The notes beneath the pieces are model-generated. The model was not told the origin of the DNA, ran no database searches, and saw only the letters and a list, made by a program, of their open reading frames with translations. A stretch of 64,000 bases of DNA, taken from NCBI GenBank assembly GCA_016200265.1, contig JACQFE010000038.1, positions 77,539 through 141,538 of the forward strand. Direction: 5' to 3'. The stretch's first letter is position 1. Every line of letters begins with the position of its first letter. Below are positions 8,908 through 17,606 of this stretch, one piece after another. Source of the DNA: Planctomycetota bacterium. GTDB taxonomy: Bacteria > Planctomycetota > Phycisphaerae > UBA1845. The position numbers were made by a program, and so were the translations under genes.

Positions 8908-10254
8908 ATGATTGGGATACGGACAATTCTCTTTGCCGTCGCGTTTGTATTGGGCTGCGGCATGGCATTAAGCAATCCGATTTGGGGAATTGTCAATTAC
9001 CTGTTCGTCTATCAGCTTGATCCCACGGATCGTTGGTGGGGGGCTCCGATCAAGGAACTTGGCGTGCGGTTCTCGCTAATTGCCGCCATCTGCACGCTGA
9101 TCGGGATGTTTGCCGGCACTCGGCACCTGCCAAAGATCCGACCCGTGCTTGCCTATTGGGAACTGGGCGCACTCGGACTTCTTTTCATCGCAGTTTGCAA
9201 CATCCCGCTCGGAGTCGGCTTTGGAAAAGTGGCCCAGGTGGAACTGGAAAAATTCTGGAAGGTTATTTTGTTTACTCTGGTGCTGACGCGCGTGGCCGCA
9301 GTGCGACAAAACCTGATGGTGGTGATTTGGACGCTCGTCATCGGGTCGTTGTGCGTGGGGTATGATGCCATCACTGCTCCGCCCTGGGCGTTTGTTCAGG
9401 GTAGATTGGAGTTGATCGGAGGACCAGATTTCTCAAGTACTTCTGGAGCAGCCGCCCACCTCACTTCCATGCTTCCCATCATTGGCCTGGCATTCTTGAT
9501 TAGCAAGACGTGGAAAGGCCGCGCACTTGCCCTGGTTGCAGGTGGATTGAGCGCCAACGCCGTCATCATGTGTCGAACGCGATCGGCCTTCATCGGACTT
9601 GTCATCGGCGCGATCGTCGCGGTGCTTGCCGCGCCTCGCGCGAAGCGCTTCCGTATTCATGTGCTGCTGATTCTCGGAGCGTTCGCAGGCTACTGCCTCA
9701 CGGACGAACACTATTGGGATCGAATGGCGACGTTGACCGATGAAGAGACGCTGCAAAATGACCGTGCCACAATGAGCCGCAAGGAGATTTGGCTTGCTTC
9801 GGCGCACATTGTGGCGGACCATCCATTCGGCATCGGCGTCGGCAATTTTCCCAAGACCATTGGCAACTATGACCCGCGCAACTACAAACGATCGACCCAC
9901 AACTCTCTTGTCGTGTGCTTCGCCGAACTCGGCATCACGGGCGGTCTGATCTTTTTGGGTATGGTAACCGGATCGACCGTCCTATTGTGGCGATGCGCCC
10001 GCTTCAGTCACCAGTCGGCGGCCCCACTCGAGACATCCATTTTGGCCTATGGCCTCTTGGTCTCCCTTGTCACGTGTTCAATTACGGCCCTCGGCACGCA
10101 AAGATTCTACTGTGAATCATTTTGGTGGATCCTGGCAATGCCCTTGTGTCTGAAGCGGGTCGTCGATGGCGAGCGAGTTCTGACTGTGGAGGAACCGTCA
10201 CCAGTCGAAGACCTGACCGATATGGAATATGCAGGAGCACTTTGTGCAGGCTGA
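8908..10254 (+). CDS. O-antigen ligase (Wzy/WaaL) family membrane protein
   Basis: The 448-residue protein has about ten to twelve membrane segments and the large periplasmic loop of the O-antigen ligase/polymerase family. The loop contains SRKEIWLASAHIVADHPFGIGVGNF and then THNSLVVCFAELGITGG, the usual H-N-S-x-x-x-x-x-x-E-x-G pattern. It should join or polymerise undecaprenyl-linked glycans at the outer face of the inner membrane. The N-terminus (YLFVYQLDPTDRWWG) also resembles ligases linked to exosortase systems, which would fit the PEP-CTERM protein at 27883, but no exosortase is in view. The next gene starts inside its last 26 bases. Confidence 0.82.
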   Translation: MIGIRTILFAVAFVLGCGMALSNPIWGIVNYLFVYQLDPTDRWWGAPIKELGVRFSLIAAICTLIGMFAGTRHLPKIRPVLAYWELGALGLLFIAVCNIPLGVGFGKVAQVELEKFWKVILFTLVLTRVAAVRQNLMVVIWTLVIGSLCVGYDAITAPPWAFVQGRLELIGGPDFSSTSGAAAHLTSMLPIIGLAFLISKTWKGRALALVAGGLSANAVIMCRTRSAFIGLVIGAIVAVLAAPRAKRFRIHVLLILGAFAGYCLTDEHYWDRMATLTDEETLQNDRATMSRKEIWLASAHIVADHPFGIGVGNFPKTIGNYDPRNYKRSTHNSLVVCFAELGITGGLIFLGMVTGSTVLLWRCARFSHQSAAPLETSILAYGLLVSLVTCSITALGTQRFYCESFWWILAMPLCLKRVVDGERVLTVEEPSPVEDLTDMEYAGALCAG

Positions 10255-11413
10255 ATCATTGCCACGAGTGCTCCATGTTGTTCATTCGCTCACTTGCGGC
10301 GGCACCGAACGCGCATTGGTCTCACTCCTGCGTCAATTCGGCGAAATTGCGGCATCGCACTGCATTGCAACACTTCGTCAGGCCGGCCCTCTTGCCATAG
10401 ACGTACCAGAGTGTGTATCCATTCATGCACTCAATCTTGACGGCCGAGTGCGAACTGCCTTCCTGTCGCTTGCTCGCATCTGTCGGCGTGTTCAGGCGGA
10501 TATCATTCACGCCCGCAATGCCGGCACCTGGTTGGACGCGATGATCGCGGGTGTGCTGACGGGGACACCCACAGTTCTCGGATTTCAGGGTTGGGACAAA
10601 ATGGGACGCTTCGATGACCGGACGCGACGGCGCATCCAATGGGCGCTCAGATTCGGGGCGCAGTTTACCAGCGTTTCTCGCTTGGGAATCAAAGACTTGC
10701 ATGAGCAATGCGGTGTTCCTCTCGAACGCATCATCCATCTTCCGAATGGCGTGAATGTCAAAATGTTCGAGTACCAGGATGAGAATGGGCGGCGCGGCAT
10801 GCGCGACGCGTTGGGTGCATCGACAAATGACATCCTGATCGGAAGCGTGGGCACACTGCGCACGATCAAGGGATTTCATGTTCTGTTGAGCGCTCTTAAC
10901 AAATGCAAGGATTCCAATTCCGCGTTTCGATTGGCGATTGCAGGTGACGGTCCGGAACGAGGTGCACTTGAGACGATGTCGCATGAACTTGGCATCGCGG
11001 ACCGCGTGCTATTCATTGGCCATTGCAGTGATGTGCCTTCGTTTCTTAGGGCATTGGACGTGTATGTGTGCTGTAGCCTTGGAGAAGGAATGAGCAATGC
11101 TTTGTTGGAAGCGATGGCGGCCGGACTGCCGATCGTGGCCACCGATGTGGGCGACAATACCACAATGATTCGCAATGGGATCGATGGCATCATCATTCCA
11201 CCCGGTGACTCTGATACGATGGCACTGACCTTGCACACTCAGGTCCGTGATGAAGATCTACGTATGCGACTCGCAGTGGCGGCACGACATCGCGCCGCGA
11301 ATTTCGACCTCGGCAAGATGGCCGGTGGGTATGAATCTCTCTATCGAAACATGGTCGAAGCGCGCAAGTCGAAAGGCCAACCGCAATTCGTGACCGCGGC
11401 TACTGCGTATTGA
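10229..11413 (+). CDS. GT4-family glycosyltransferase
   Basis: This second GT4 enzyme (394 residues) closes the polysaccharide cluster. Its acceptor loop is THE-type CGGTERALVSLL at about residues 20-31, the donor domain has VGTLRTIKGF and IAGDGPERG, and the signature GEGMSNALLEAMAAGLP has the full E-x7-E pair, unlike the enzyme at 476. The ATG lies within the end of the ligase gene, indicating coupled translation. It would add one sugar to a growing lipid-linked glycan in the cytoplasm. The 3' end overlaps the convergent TatD-type gene by 14 bases. Confidence 0.88.
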   Translation: MQEHFVQAESLPRVLHVVHSLTCGGTERALVSLLRQFGEIAASHCIATLRQAGPLAIDVPECVSIHALNLDGRVRTAFLSLARICRRVQADIIHARNAGTWLDAMIAGVLTGTPTVLGFQGWDKMGRFDDRTRRRIQWALRFGAQFTSVSRLGIKDLHEQCGVPLERIIHLPNGVNVKMFEYQDENGRRGMRDALGASTNDILIGSVGTLRTIKGFHVLLSALNKCKDSNSAFRLAIAGDGPERGALETMSHELGIADRVLFIGHCSDVPSFLRALDVYVCCSLGEGMSNALLEAMAAGLPIVATDVGDNTTMIRNGIDGIIIPPGDSDTMALTLHTQVRDEDLRMRLAVAARHRAANFDLGKMAGGYESLYRNMVEARKSKGQPQFVTAATAY

Positions 11414-12209
11414 AATTGAAGCTTCTCGACTGCGCGAAAAAATCGAACGGATTACGATAGACCAATTTCTCAATCTCGTTTTCATCGAATCCGCGAGCGC
11501 GAAGAGCGCGAATGAAATCCGGCACGTTCATCGGATTGCTCACGCCCCAGTCGCCGGCGCTGTTGGCCATGATGCGATCATTTCCAAATCGCTCGACAAG
11601 ATCCACAGCTCGCTCGACGGAACACTTCGTTATGGGATAGAGTGTCATGCCTATCCAGAACCCCGCATCGAGAGCCGGTTTGATCGTGTGCTCTTCGACG
11701 TGATCAATGAGCACGCGATTCGGCTTCACTCGGGCGTCCGACGTCAGCATGTCCAGAATCATCCGCGTGCCTTTGAGTTTGTCATTGAGATGCGGCGTGT
11801 GAACAAGGATCAGCTCCTCCGTCTGCATGGCAAGGTCAACGTGCTCAAGGAATACCGTGGCCTCATTTTTCGTGTTCTTGTTCAGGCCGATCTCGCCGAT
11901 GCCCAGCACGCCGGGCTTGCCGAGAAATTGCGGAATCAGCTTGATGACCTCGCGTGAGAGGACGACGTTCTCGGCCTCCTTCGCGTTGATGCACAGCCAG
12001 CACATGTGGTGAATTCCGAACTGCGCCGCACGCCGCGGTTCGAACTCGGTGAGGTGCCGAAAATAATCCGCGAACGCCTCCGCCGACCCTCGATCAAACC
12101 CCGCCCAAAACGCCGGCTCCGATACGGCCACGCACCCCGCCCGCGCCATGCGCACGTAGTCATCCGTAATCCGCGAGACCATGTGAATGTGAGGGTCGAT
12201 GTAGTTCAT
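11400..12209 (-). CDS. TatD-family metal-dependent hydrolase, EboB-like
   Basis: The protein has a TIM-barrel amidohydrolase fold with metal ligands in DPHIHM near the N-terminus, GEIGLN in the middle, VHTPH and DHVEEH further on, and NSAGDWG near the end. The N-terminal stretch VSRITDDYVRMARAGCVAVSEPAFW is close to what I know of the TatD-type protein of the ebo cluster, which works with a UbiA-type prenyltransferase in moving secondary metabolites to the periplasm. None of the other ebo genes is near, so that role is open. It runs convergent to the polysaccharide cluster with a short overlap. Confidence 0.78.
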   Translation of the reverse strand: MNYIDPHIHMVSRITDDYVRMARAGCVAVSEPAFWAGFDRGSAEAFADYFRHLTEFEPRRAAQFGIHHMCWLCINAKEAENVVLSREVIKLIPQFLGKPGVLGIGEIGLNKNTKNEATVFLEHVDLAMQTEELILVHTPHLNDKLKGTRMILDMLTSDARVKPNRVLIDHVEEHTIKPALDAGFWIGMTLYPITKCSVERAVDLVERFGNDRIMANSAGDWGVSNPMNVPDFIRALRARGFDENEIEKLVYRNPFDFFAQSRSFNFNTQ

Positions 12210-12383
12210 CGTACCTACGTTAACAGAGAATTATTTCGCGAAGAAAGCATGATTCCCTGCGTGCATTAATCCTATTTTCGCCAATTACACAAGCGAATAG
12301 GAATGGCGCTCGAATTTCCCCGGATCATTCTCGACCATTGACTTGAATGCGAGGCTACACGACACATGTCGCCGGATCAAAGT

Positions 12384-13814
12384 CTAATCGTCACCAGCGG
12401 ACTCGGGATGATTGTTGTTGAGTCCGCGTGATTGTCGGTTTGCGTTCGAACCGGGTGTTGGAGTTATTCGGCGCTTGCTGCCGCGATTGGCGTCGAAAGT
12501 GTTCATCTCGCGGACTTTGTGGTGATAGGCCTGAGCGAAGCGGTGGGCTTCGTCGCGCATTTGCTGCAAGATGCGAAGGGCCTCACTGTTTCGTGAGAGA
12601 CGGATCGGGGCGCTGCGGGCCTGGATGTACAGCTCCTCCTCGCGCTTGGCCAGTGAAATCACCATCGCAGGCCGCACGTTCATTTCTTGAAATATTTCCA
12701 TTCCCGCGTGAAGCTGGCCAAGTCCGCCGTCGATGAGAATCACATCGGGATACAGTTCCTCGCCCTCGGCCGCATAGCGGTAACGACGCGAAATGACCTC
12801 GCGTATCGCCGCATAATCATCGACGCCTACAACCGTGTTGATGCGAAATCGGCGATAGCCGGGCTTGAACGGCTTGCCGTCGATGAAGCAAACGAGCGAG
12901 CCGACGGTCGCTTCGCCTTGCAGGTGAGCGATGTCGATGCACTCCATACAGCGTGGCGGTGATTCAAGATTCAATAGCTCGGCCAGCCTTTCCAAGCCCT
13001 TTCGCGGATCGATGAAAAAGACTTCGGGCTGCATGTCTTCATTGACATCGCCGGAAAGCTCTAGCCCCTGGATTGCTTTGAGCCGATCGCGAACGCGAGC
13101 GGCCTCCTCGAAGCGAAGCTCCTTCGCTGCCGCTTCCATTTCCTTTTGCATCTGCCGGATCAGCACGCTTCGCTTGCTAGCTAGTAATTTTTTCAACCGG
13201 TCGATGTCTCTCGCGTAATCTTCTTTACCGATGAGCGCGGCGCAAGGGGCCGTGCATTGATTGATCGCGTGCAGCAGACATGGGCGAAAAAATCGGCGCG
13301 AATCATCACCTTCAATAATCTCTAATTCGCATGTGCGGAATTTGAACACTTTTTGGAGCGCATTGACCGCGTCGCGAATGGCCGCCGGCGAGGAGAAAGG
13401 CCCGTAGAGTTTGCTTCCTTTCAGTCGCGGCGTGCGCGTGACGTAGACGCCTGGGAAATCATCACCCGTGGTGATTTCGAGATATGGAAACGTCTTGTCG
13501 TCGCGAAGATCGATGTTGTGCGGCGGCTGGATATCCTTAATGAGCCGGGCTTCTTTGAGGATTGCGTCGACTTCGCTTTCGCATTCCAGGAATTCAATGT
13601 TGTCCACTTTCTCAACCATTCGAGCGATGTCCGGTCCGCGCGTGTTCAGCAAATCCGCCGACGCCTGAAAATAGCTCGATACCCGCGAACGCAACTCCTT
13701 GGCCTTGCCGACGTAAAGCACGCGGCCTTCGGCGTCCTTCATCAGATAGACACCGGGCGTCTTGGGAAATGAGGCCGCCAGCTTGCGGATGCGATCGAGA
13801 GTGGATTCGTCCAT
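12384..13814 (-). CDS. uvrC: Excinuclease ABC subunit C, short form without C-terminal HhH
   Basis: UvrC makes the two incisions in nucleotide excision repair together with UvrB. The GIY-YIG domain is at residues 16-95 (PGVYLMKD, VLYVGKAK), the Cys cluster around 165-180, the UVR motif that binds UvrB at about 215-250, and the RNase H-like nuclease at 265-430 with ECIDIAHLQG, LIDGGLGQL and RDEAHRFA holding the acidic residues and His. It ends at 476 residues instead of about 600: the helix-hairpin-helix pair is replaced by a basic, Asn-rich tail. Both nuclease centres look intact, so it may still work. Confidence 0.92.
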   Translation of the reverse strand: MDESTLDRIRKLAASFPKTPGVYLMKDAEGRVLYVGKAKELRSRVSSYFQASADLLNTRGPDIARMVEKVDNIEFLECESEVDAILKEARLIKDIQPPHNIDLRDDKTFPYLEITTGDDFPGVYVTRTPRLKGSKLYGPFSSPAAIRDAVNALQKVFKFRTCELEIIEGDDSRRFFRPCLLHAINQCTAPCAALIGKEDYARDIDRLKKLLASKRSVLIRQMQKEMEAAAKELRFEEAARVRDRLKAIQGLELSGDVNEDMQPEVFFIDPRKGLERLAELLNLESPPRCMECIDIAHLQGEATVGSLVCFIDGKPFKPGYRRFRINTVVGVDDYAAIREVISRRYRYAAEGEELYPDVILIDGGLGQLHAGMEIFQEMNVRPAMVISLAKREEELYIQARSAPIRLSRNSEALRILQQMRDEAHRFAQAYHHKVREMNTFDANRGSKRRITPTPGSNANRQSRGLNNNHPESAGDD

Positions 13815-14351
13815 TTCATTATTCTAGGCAACAAGGGAAATGTCGAAACATCGAAGAGTCGAAAAGTCGAAACAAAGGCAAGGAGGAAAGCAGGCAAAGG
13901 GGCAGTGGGCAACAGGCAATAGGCAACGACGCAAGGAGGCAAAAAGGCAAGGCGCCTACGGCGAAAAGTCGAAACATCGAAAAGTCGAAAAGTGGGAGCA
14001 AAGGCAACAGGCAAAAAGGCAAAGGGCCAGGAGGCGAAATGCGCGGATTTCGTAGGTTCACGCGGGATTCCAGGTGAAGTGACACTTTCAAATGGGTTCG
14101 TTTGGAAGAGTATTTTTTCTCGAGTGTCACTGAGTGGCACTTCCACAAAGACTGAAGATTGAAGAGAGAAGACTGAAAAACCAGAGCGAAGAGCGAATTG
14201 CGAAGATCGAGAGTGAGACAAAGGCAACGGGCAACGGAGAATCCGCGGATTTCGCGGATTTGCGCGGATTGAAAATGCAGGCGAACATGATTCCACAAAA
14301 GAAGAACGTTTGAGGTGGTCGGCGAATTGTGCGAATTCGGCGAGCGCCGGG
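13815..14351. repeat. Purine-rich non-coding stretch built from recurring short words
   Basis: No convincing gene is present between uvrC and the BNR gene. The + strand is strongly purine-rich and made of repeated words: GTCGAAACATCGA occurs near 13842 and again near 13970, each followed by GTCGAAA words. GGCAACAGGCAA, AAAGGCAA and GGCGGATTTCG-like words recur through to about 14270. A perfect 8-bp inverted repeat, GTGACACT (14079-14086) and AGTGTCAC (14123-14130), sits in the middle, with T6 in its loop. The frames open across it are low-complexity and not credible proteins. It may be decayed tandem repeat DNA. Confidence 0.6.
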
Positions 14352-15902
14352 CTACGGCGTCACGAAGACGTGCTGCAGGCCGTAGAAGTCTTTGAGGTCC
14401 ACGTCGCCGTCGTGGTCGATGTCGGAAAGCACTGAGCAGTTCGTTCCCGAGCCGTCCCGTTCACGGGGCGCGCTTGCCGTTTCAGGAACAATCGGTCCCG
14501 TGAAATTGCCCAGGAACGTGGCGAAGTCGTTGTAGGTGGTCAAGCCATCACCGTCGAAGTCGGCGCGGTATTCGCATTCATCCGGTACGCCGTTGCCGTT
14601 GCAATCGAGGCTTGTTTCGCTGGCGATGTCCTGCACGTCGTCGATTTGATTTCCGTTGCAATCCCACGGCCCGATGCGAAGAAAGTAAATATCCTGCTCG
14701 CCATTGAACGTGGCCGCGTATGCGATGTTCACGCCGAGATTGTCGGAGAGCATCTGGTCATAGTCGCCGATCTTGTTTTGTTGGGGCCAGCCGAGGTAGG
14801 TATTGAAGACGGGGCTGACCGGCACGTTGGGCGACCATGTGTCACCGCCGTCGATGGAGTAGGAATAATAAAGCTCGCTGAAATTCGGGTCCGGTGTGTC
14901 GGAATAATTTCTCGTGTCGTTCCAACACACGTCGATCCGACCGTTCGGGGCGACGGACATCATCGGAAACCAATGCCAGACCGAGTTGTCGCAGCCGTCG
15001 TCGTTGACAAGAATGGATGGGTCCCAGGTCATGCCGCCATCGTGACTGCGTGAAAACGAAATCGAGTTTCCGTAGCTGTCGAGCGTGTAGAAAACGTTCT
15101 CTCGCGCGACGATCCAGCTTTGAGCGACAAAACCGCCGGGGTTCGGAGATCCCGGTGGAAAATGCGGCGGGCAGTTCACCGAGTTAGGCGGATAGGAGGA
15201 GACGAACAATAGCGCAGGCGGCTGGTCATCGAATCGAGCGGCCGTCGAGATGCTTAATTGTATTCCATTGTAGACATAAACGACGCCGTCCGGACCAATC
15301 GAAATTGTGCCTCCAAATGGCACCCCTGCGCCCCAGTACTCAAACGTAACTCCGCCGTCGATCGATCGATCGAATTCAGCTTGGGCCGCAACGTAAATGT
15401 TGCCCGACCCCACGCTCGCGGTTTTGTCCACTGCCATCCATGGCTTGTCCAATCCCCGCGGGATGATTCCCGGCGAGTTCCATGTAATGCCGCCGTCGGA
15501 CGACGTGAACAAGCGCAAAATGTCTTGATAGCTAAGATAATAAAAACGCCCGTTGGCATCCGAATCCAGCACCGGATCGGTGGCAAAGACTCCGGGTGTC
15601 AAAGCGCCCTTGAAAACCCAAGTATGCCCCCCATCATGACTATACGCCGATCCCGCCTGTCTGAAATCGGAGAGGACACTATCGAATTGCCGCCAGCCGA
15701 CGGCCATTTTTCGAGGGTCGGTTACATCGACGGTAATGGATGGCTCGTTCGCGGCGTCCGCTGGAATGTTGCACCCGCGCTGGTCCACGTTCATCTGAAT
15801 GCTCGTATAGCCGTCGCGGATTACATGGTTTGGACATGGCGAACCAGCAAGGCAATGCCTGGCGACTAAAATCGAAAGAAAACAAATTGTCCTTTTTGAC
15901 AC
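14352..15902 (-). CDS. Secreted BNR/Asp-box repeat protein with dockerin-like C-terminus
   Basis: After a signal peptide, the 516-residue protein has at least five Asp-box repeats of the form S-x-D-G-G-x-T-W (for example SHDGGHTW, SSDGGITW, SIDGGVTF, SHDGGMTW, SIDGGDTW), so it folds as a sialidase-like beta-propeller. I see no catalytic sialidase residues that I could assign. The C-terminus has Ca-binding dockerin-like EF-hand loops, DFDGDGLTTYNDF and DIDHDGDVDLKDF, preceded by DCNGNGVPDECE. The start is GTG 15902, with a strong GGAGGGGG upstream. It is exported; its role is unknown, perhaps binding at the cell surface. Confidence 0.85.
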   Translation of the reverse strand: MSKRTICFLSILVARHCLAGSPCPNHVIRDGYTSIQMNVDQRGCNIPADAANEPSITVDVTDPRKMAVGWRQFDSVLSDFRQAGSAYSHDGGHTWVFKGALTPGVFATDPVLDSDANGRFYYLSYQDILRLFTSSDGGITWNSPGIIPRGLDKPWMAVDKTASVGSGNIYVAAQAEFDRSIDGGVTFEYWGAGVPFGGTISIGPDGVVYVYNGIQLSISTAARFDDQPPALLFVSSYPPNSVNCPPHFPPGSPNPGGFVAQSWIVARENVFYTLDSYGNSISFSRSHDGGMTWDPSILVNDDGCDNSVWHWFPMMSVAPNGRIDVCWNDTRNYSDTPDPNFSELYYSYSIDGGDTWSPNVPVSPVFNTYLGWPQQNKIGDYDQMLSDNLGVNIAYAATFNGEQDIYFLRIGPWDCNGNQIDDVQDIASETSLDCNGNGVPDECEYRADFDGDGLTTYNDFATFLGNFTGPIVPETASAPRERDGSGTNCSVLSDIDHDGDVDLKDFYGLQHVFVTP

Positions 15903-16070
15903 GATGAATCCCCCCTCCGGCGGCCTGCGGTCTCGCGCATCGTATCAATTTGGAGCGCGGCGAGTCAATGAAATAACGTATGAGCCTCTCGCTCAAAAAA
16001 TGAATTTCATCGAGCGGATTTGATTTGGCACGAATAATCGCGGTCTTCGCCGCCCATTCCGGCCAAATCT

Positions 16071-16086
16071 TGTTTCACGTGAAACG
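16071..16086. promoter_or_regulatory. parS: parS-type ParB binding site 1
   Basis: TGTTTCACGTGAAACG matches the conserved bacterial parS palindrome (TGTTNCACGTGAAACA) at all but the last base. ParB binds parS and spreads, and with ParA it segregates the chromosome origin region. GGCCAAA lies ten bases before it, as for the second copy. Confidence 0.82.
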
Positions 16087-16102
16087 GTGATTGGCCAAAG
16101 TC

Positions 16103-16118
16103 CGTTTCACGTGAAACA
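16103..16118. promoter_or_regulatory. parS: parS-type ParB binding site 2
   Basis: CGTTTCACGTGAAACA matches the parS consensus except for the first base. Its centre is exactly 32 bases, about three helical turns, from that of site 1, and the GGCCAAA word in front is repeated at the same distance, so the unit is a tandem duplication placing both sites on one face of the helix. Confidence 0.82.
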
Positions 16119-16312
16119 GAGTCGGCGAGCGTATGGGTGTGCGAATGTTAGATTGCTGCGTCCATTCTGGGGTGGTTGAGGGGAGTTCATTTCTTCGTCG
16201 ATCAGTGGAATCGCGATTCGGTTGTCGGACACTGGAAATCCGCTATGATTGATGCACCATCTTCGGCACGGTGCGGCGCTAAAACTGTGCAATTGAAAAA
16301 GGAGCGGAGAAT

Positions 16313-17584
16313 ATGATTTCGGTGAAATCCACGGTGAAGCCGGCCATTCTGGGCGGTCCGAAAGCAGTGACGCTGGACGGCACGGCGGCGAATCGCTGGC
16401 CGATCATTACCGAAGAAGACGTCGCGGCCGTAACCGATGTCCTTCGCTCCGGCGACCTTTCGCTGCACCGCGTGACGCGAGAACTCGAAGATGATTACCG
16501 ACGCCGGCTGGGCGTGAAGCATGCCCTGGCATGTTGCAATGGAACGTCGGCTATTTTCGCGGCGCTACATTCGTTTGAGCTGCAGCCGGGCGATCAAGTG
16601 CTCGTTCCGTCGGCGACGTACTGGGCGTCAGTCATGCCCGTGCTGTGGTGCGGGGCAGTACCGGTGTTTTGTGAAACGGAACCGGAGCAGCTCGGTCTCG
16701 ACGTGAACGACGCAGAGAAAAAAATCACCTCGCGAACGAAGGCGCTCGTGGTCGTCCATCTTTGGGGCATGCCGTCCAACATGGATGCGATCCTTGCGTT
16801 CGCGAAGAAGCACAATCTCAAAGTATTTGAGGATGCCTCACACGCCCATGGCGCGAAATTCAAAGGGAAATCGGTGGGAACGTTTGGCGACGCGGCAGTT
16901 TTCAGCCTGCAAACGAACAAGCTCGCGCCAGCCGGCGAAGGCGGCATTTTGATTACCAACGATGATGCGATCCATGAACATGCGCAGTGCCTCGGTCATT
17001 TCGAGCGAGTTTTGGATTTGAAGACTCCGGCGCGCCGATTCGCGGGAACCGGCTTTGGGTTGAAGCATCGAATGTCGCCGCTCTCGGCGGCGATCGCTCG
17101 AACGCAATTGCGACATCTGGATGAACGAAATCGTCGGCGCAATGAGAACATTGAATATCTTTCGCGGAAGCTCGAAGCGCTGGGCGTCAATTGCTTCATG
17201 GCGCCGGCCGGTGTGGAGCGTGTGTACTTCCTCTTCATCGTGCAAAATGACGAGGCGCGGACCGGCTTGTCTACGGACGCGTTTGTGGCCGCGATACGTG
17301 CGGAAGGGTGCGACGTGGTGAAGCCGAAGTATCCGTTACTTCATCAACAGCCGGTGTTCACCGAAAGCAAGTTCATCGACATCGCCCGATTGAATCACCT
17401 GCCGCGAGAGTCATTGCCGGTGTATCGCGGAGATGAGCTGCCTCGAACGACGGCGGCCAATGCGACGCTGGTGCAGTTGCCGCCGTTTCCTTCGGCGGAT
17501 CGGGCGCTTCTCGATCAGTATGCCACGGCCTTCGAAAAAGTGCTCGCAAGTGCGGCACAGATTCGATCGCAGCCGTCGGCGTGA
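16313..17584 (+). CDS. DegT/DnrJ/EryC1/StrS family PLP-dependent aminotransferase
   Basis: This family builds amino sugars for surface glycans, or other aminated compounds, from keto substrates. The PLP-binding Asp lies in FEDASHAHG (D174) and the Schiff-base Lys is K203 in SLQTNKLAPAGEGG, the usual position. At 423 residues it is of normal length. The start ATG 16313 has AAAAAGGAGCGG upstream. Glycerol-3-phosphate dehydrogenase follows 22 bases later on the same strand and may be co-transcribed. The natural substrate cannot be read from the sequence; a cell-surface sugar is the likeliest given the polysaccharide genes in the window. Confidence 0.88.
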   Translation: MISVKSTVKPAILGGPKAVTLDGTAANRWPIITEEDVAAVTDVLRSGDLSLHRVTRELEDDYRRRLGVKHALACCNGTSAIFAALHSFELQPGDQVLVPSATYWASVMPVLWCGAVPVFCETEPEQLGLDVNDAEKKITSRTKALVVVHLWGMPSNMDAILAFAKKHNLKVFEDASHAHGAKFKGKSVGTFGDAAVFSLQTNKLAPAGEGGILITNDDAIHEHAQCLGHFERVLDLKTPARRFAGTGFGLKHRMSPLSAAIARTQLRHLDERNRRRNENIEYLSRKLEALGVNCFMAPAGVERVYFLFIVQNDEARTGLSTDAFVAAIRAEGCDVVKPKYPLLHQQPVFTESKFIDIARLNHLPRESLPVYRGDELPRTTAANATLVQLPPFPSADRALLDQYATAFEKVLASAAQIRSQPSA

Positions 17585-17606
17585 AAATGGATCATTACGT
17601 AGCTTG

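Larger units (their letters stand above)
15903..16312. other. Divergent intergenic region carrying two parS sites
   Basis: This 410-base region separates the BNR gene from the DegT aminotransferase and contains no credible gene. Its main content is the pair of parS-type palindromes given separately. The last 20 bases hold the AAAAAGGAG ribosome site of the aminotransferase gene. Confidence 0.6.

Noticed and set aside
16025-16045. A sigma-54 type -24/-12 promoter (TGGCACGAATAATCGC)
   Set aside because: The GG and GC elements are separated by eleven bases instead of ten, and no gene starts at a fitting distance.
16061-16118. The parS pair as evidence for a plasmid
   Set aside because: The surrounding genes (gatAC, uvrC, ispH, hslVU, rpsU, argGH) are chromosomal housekeeping genes.
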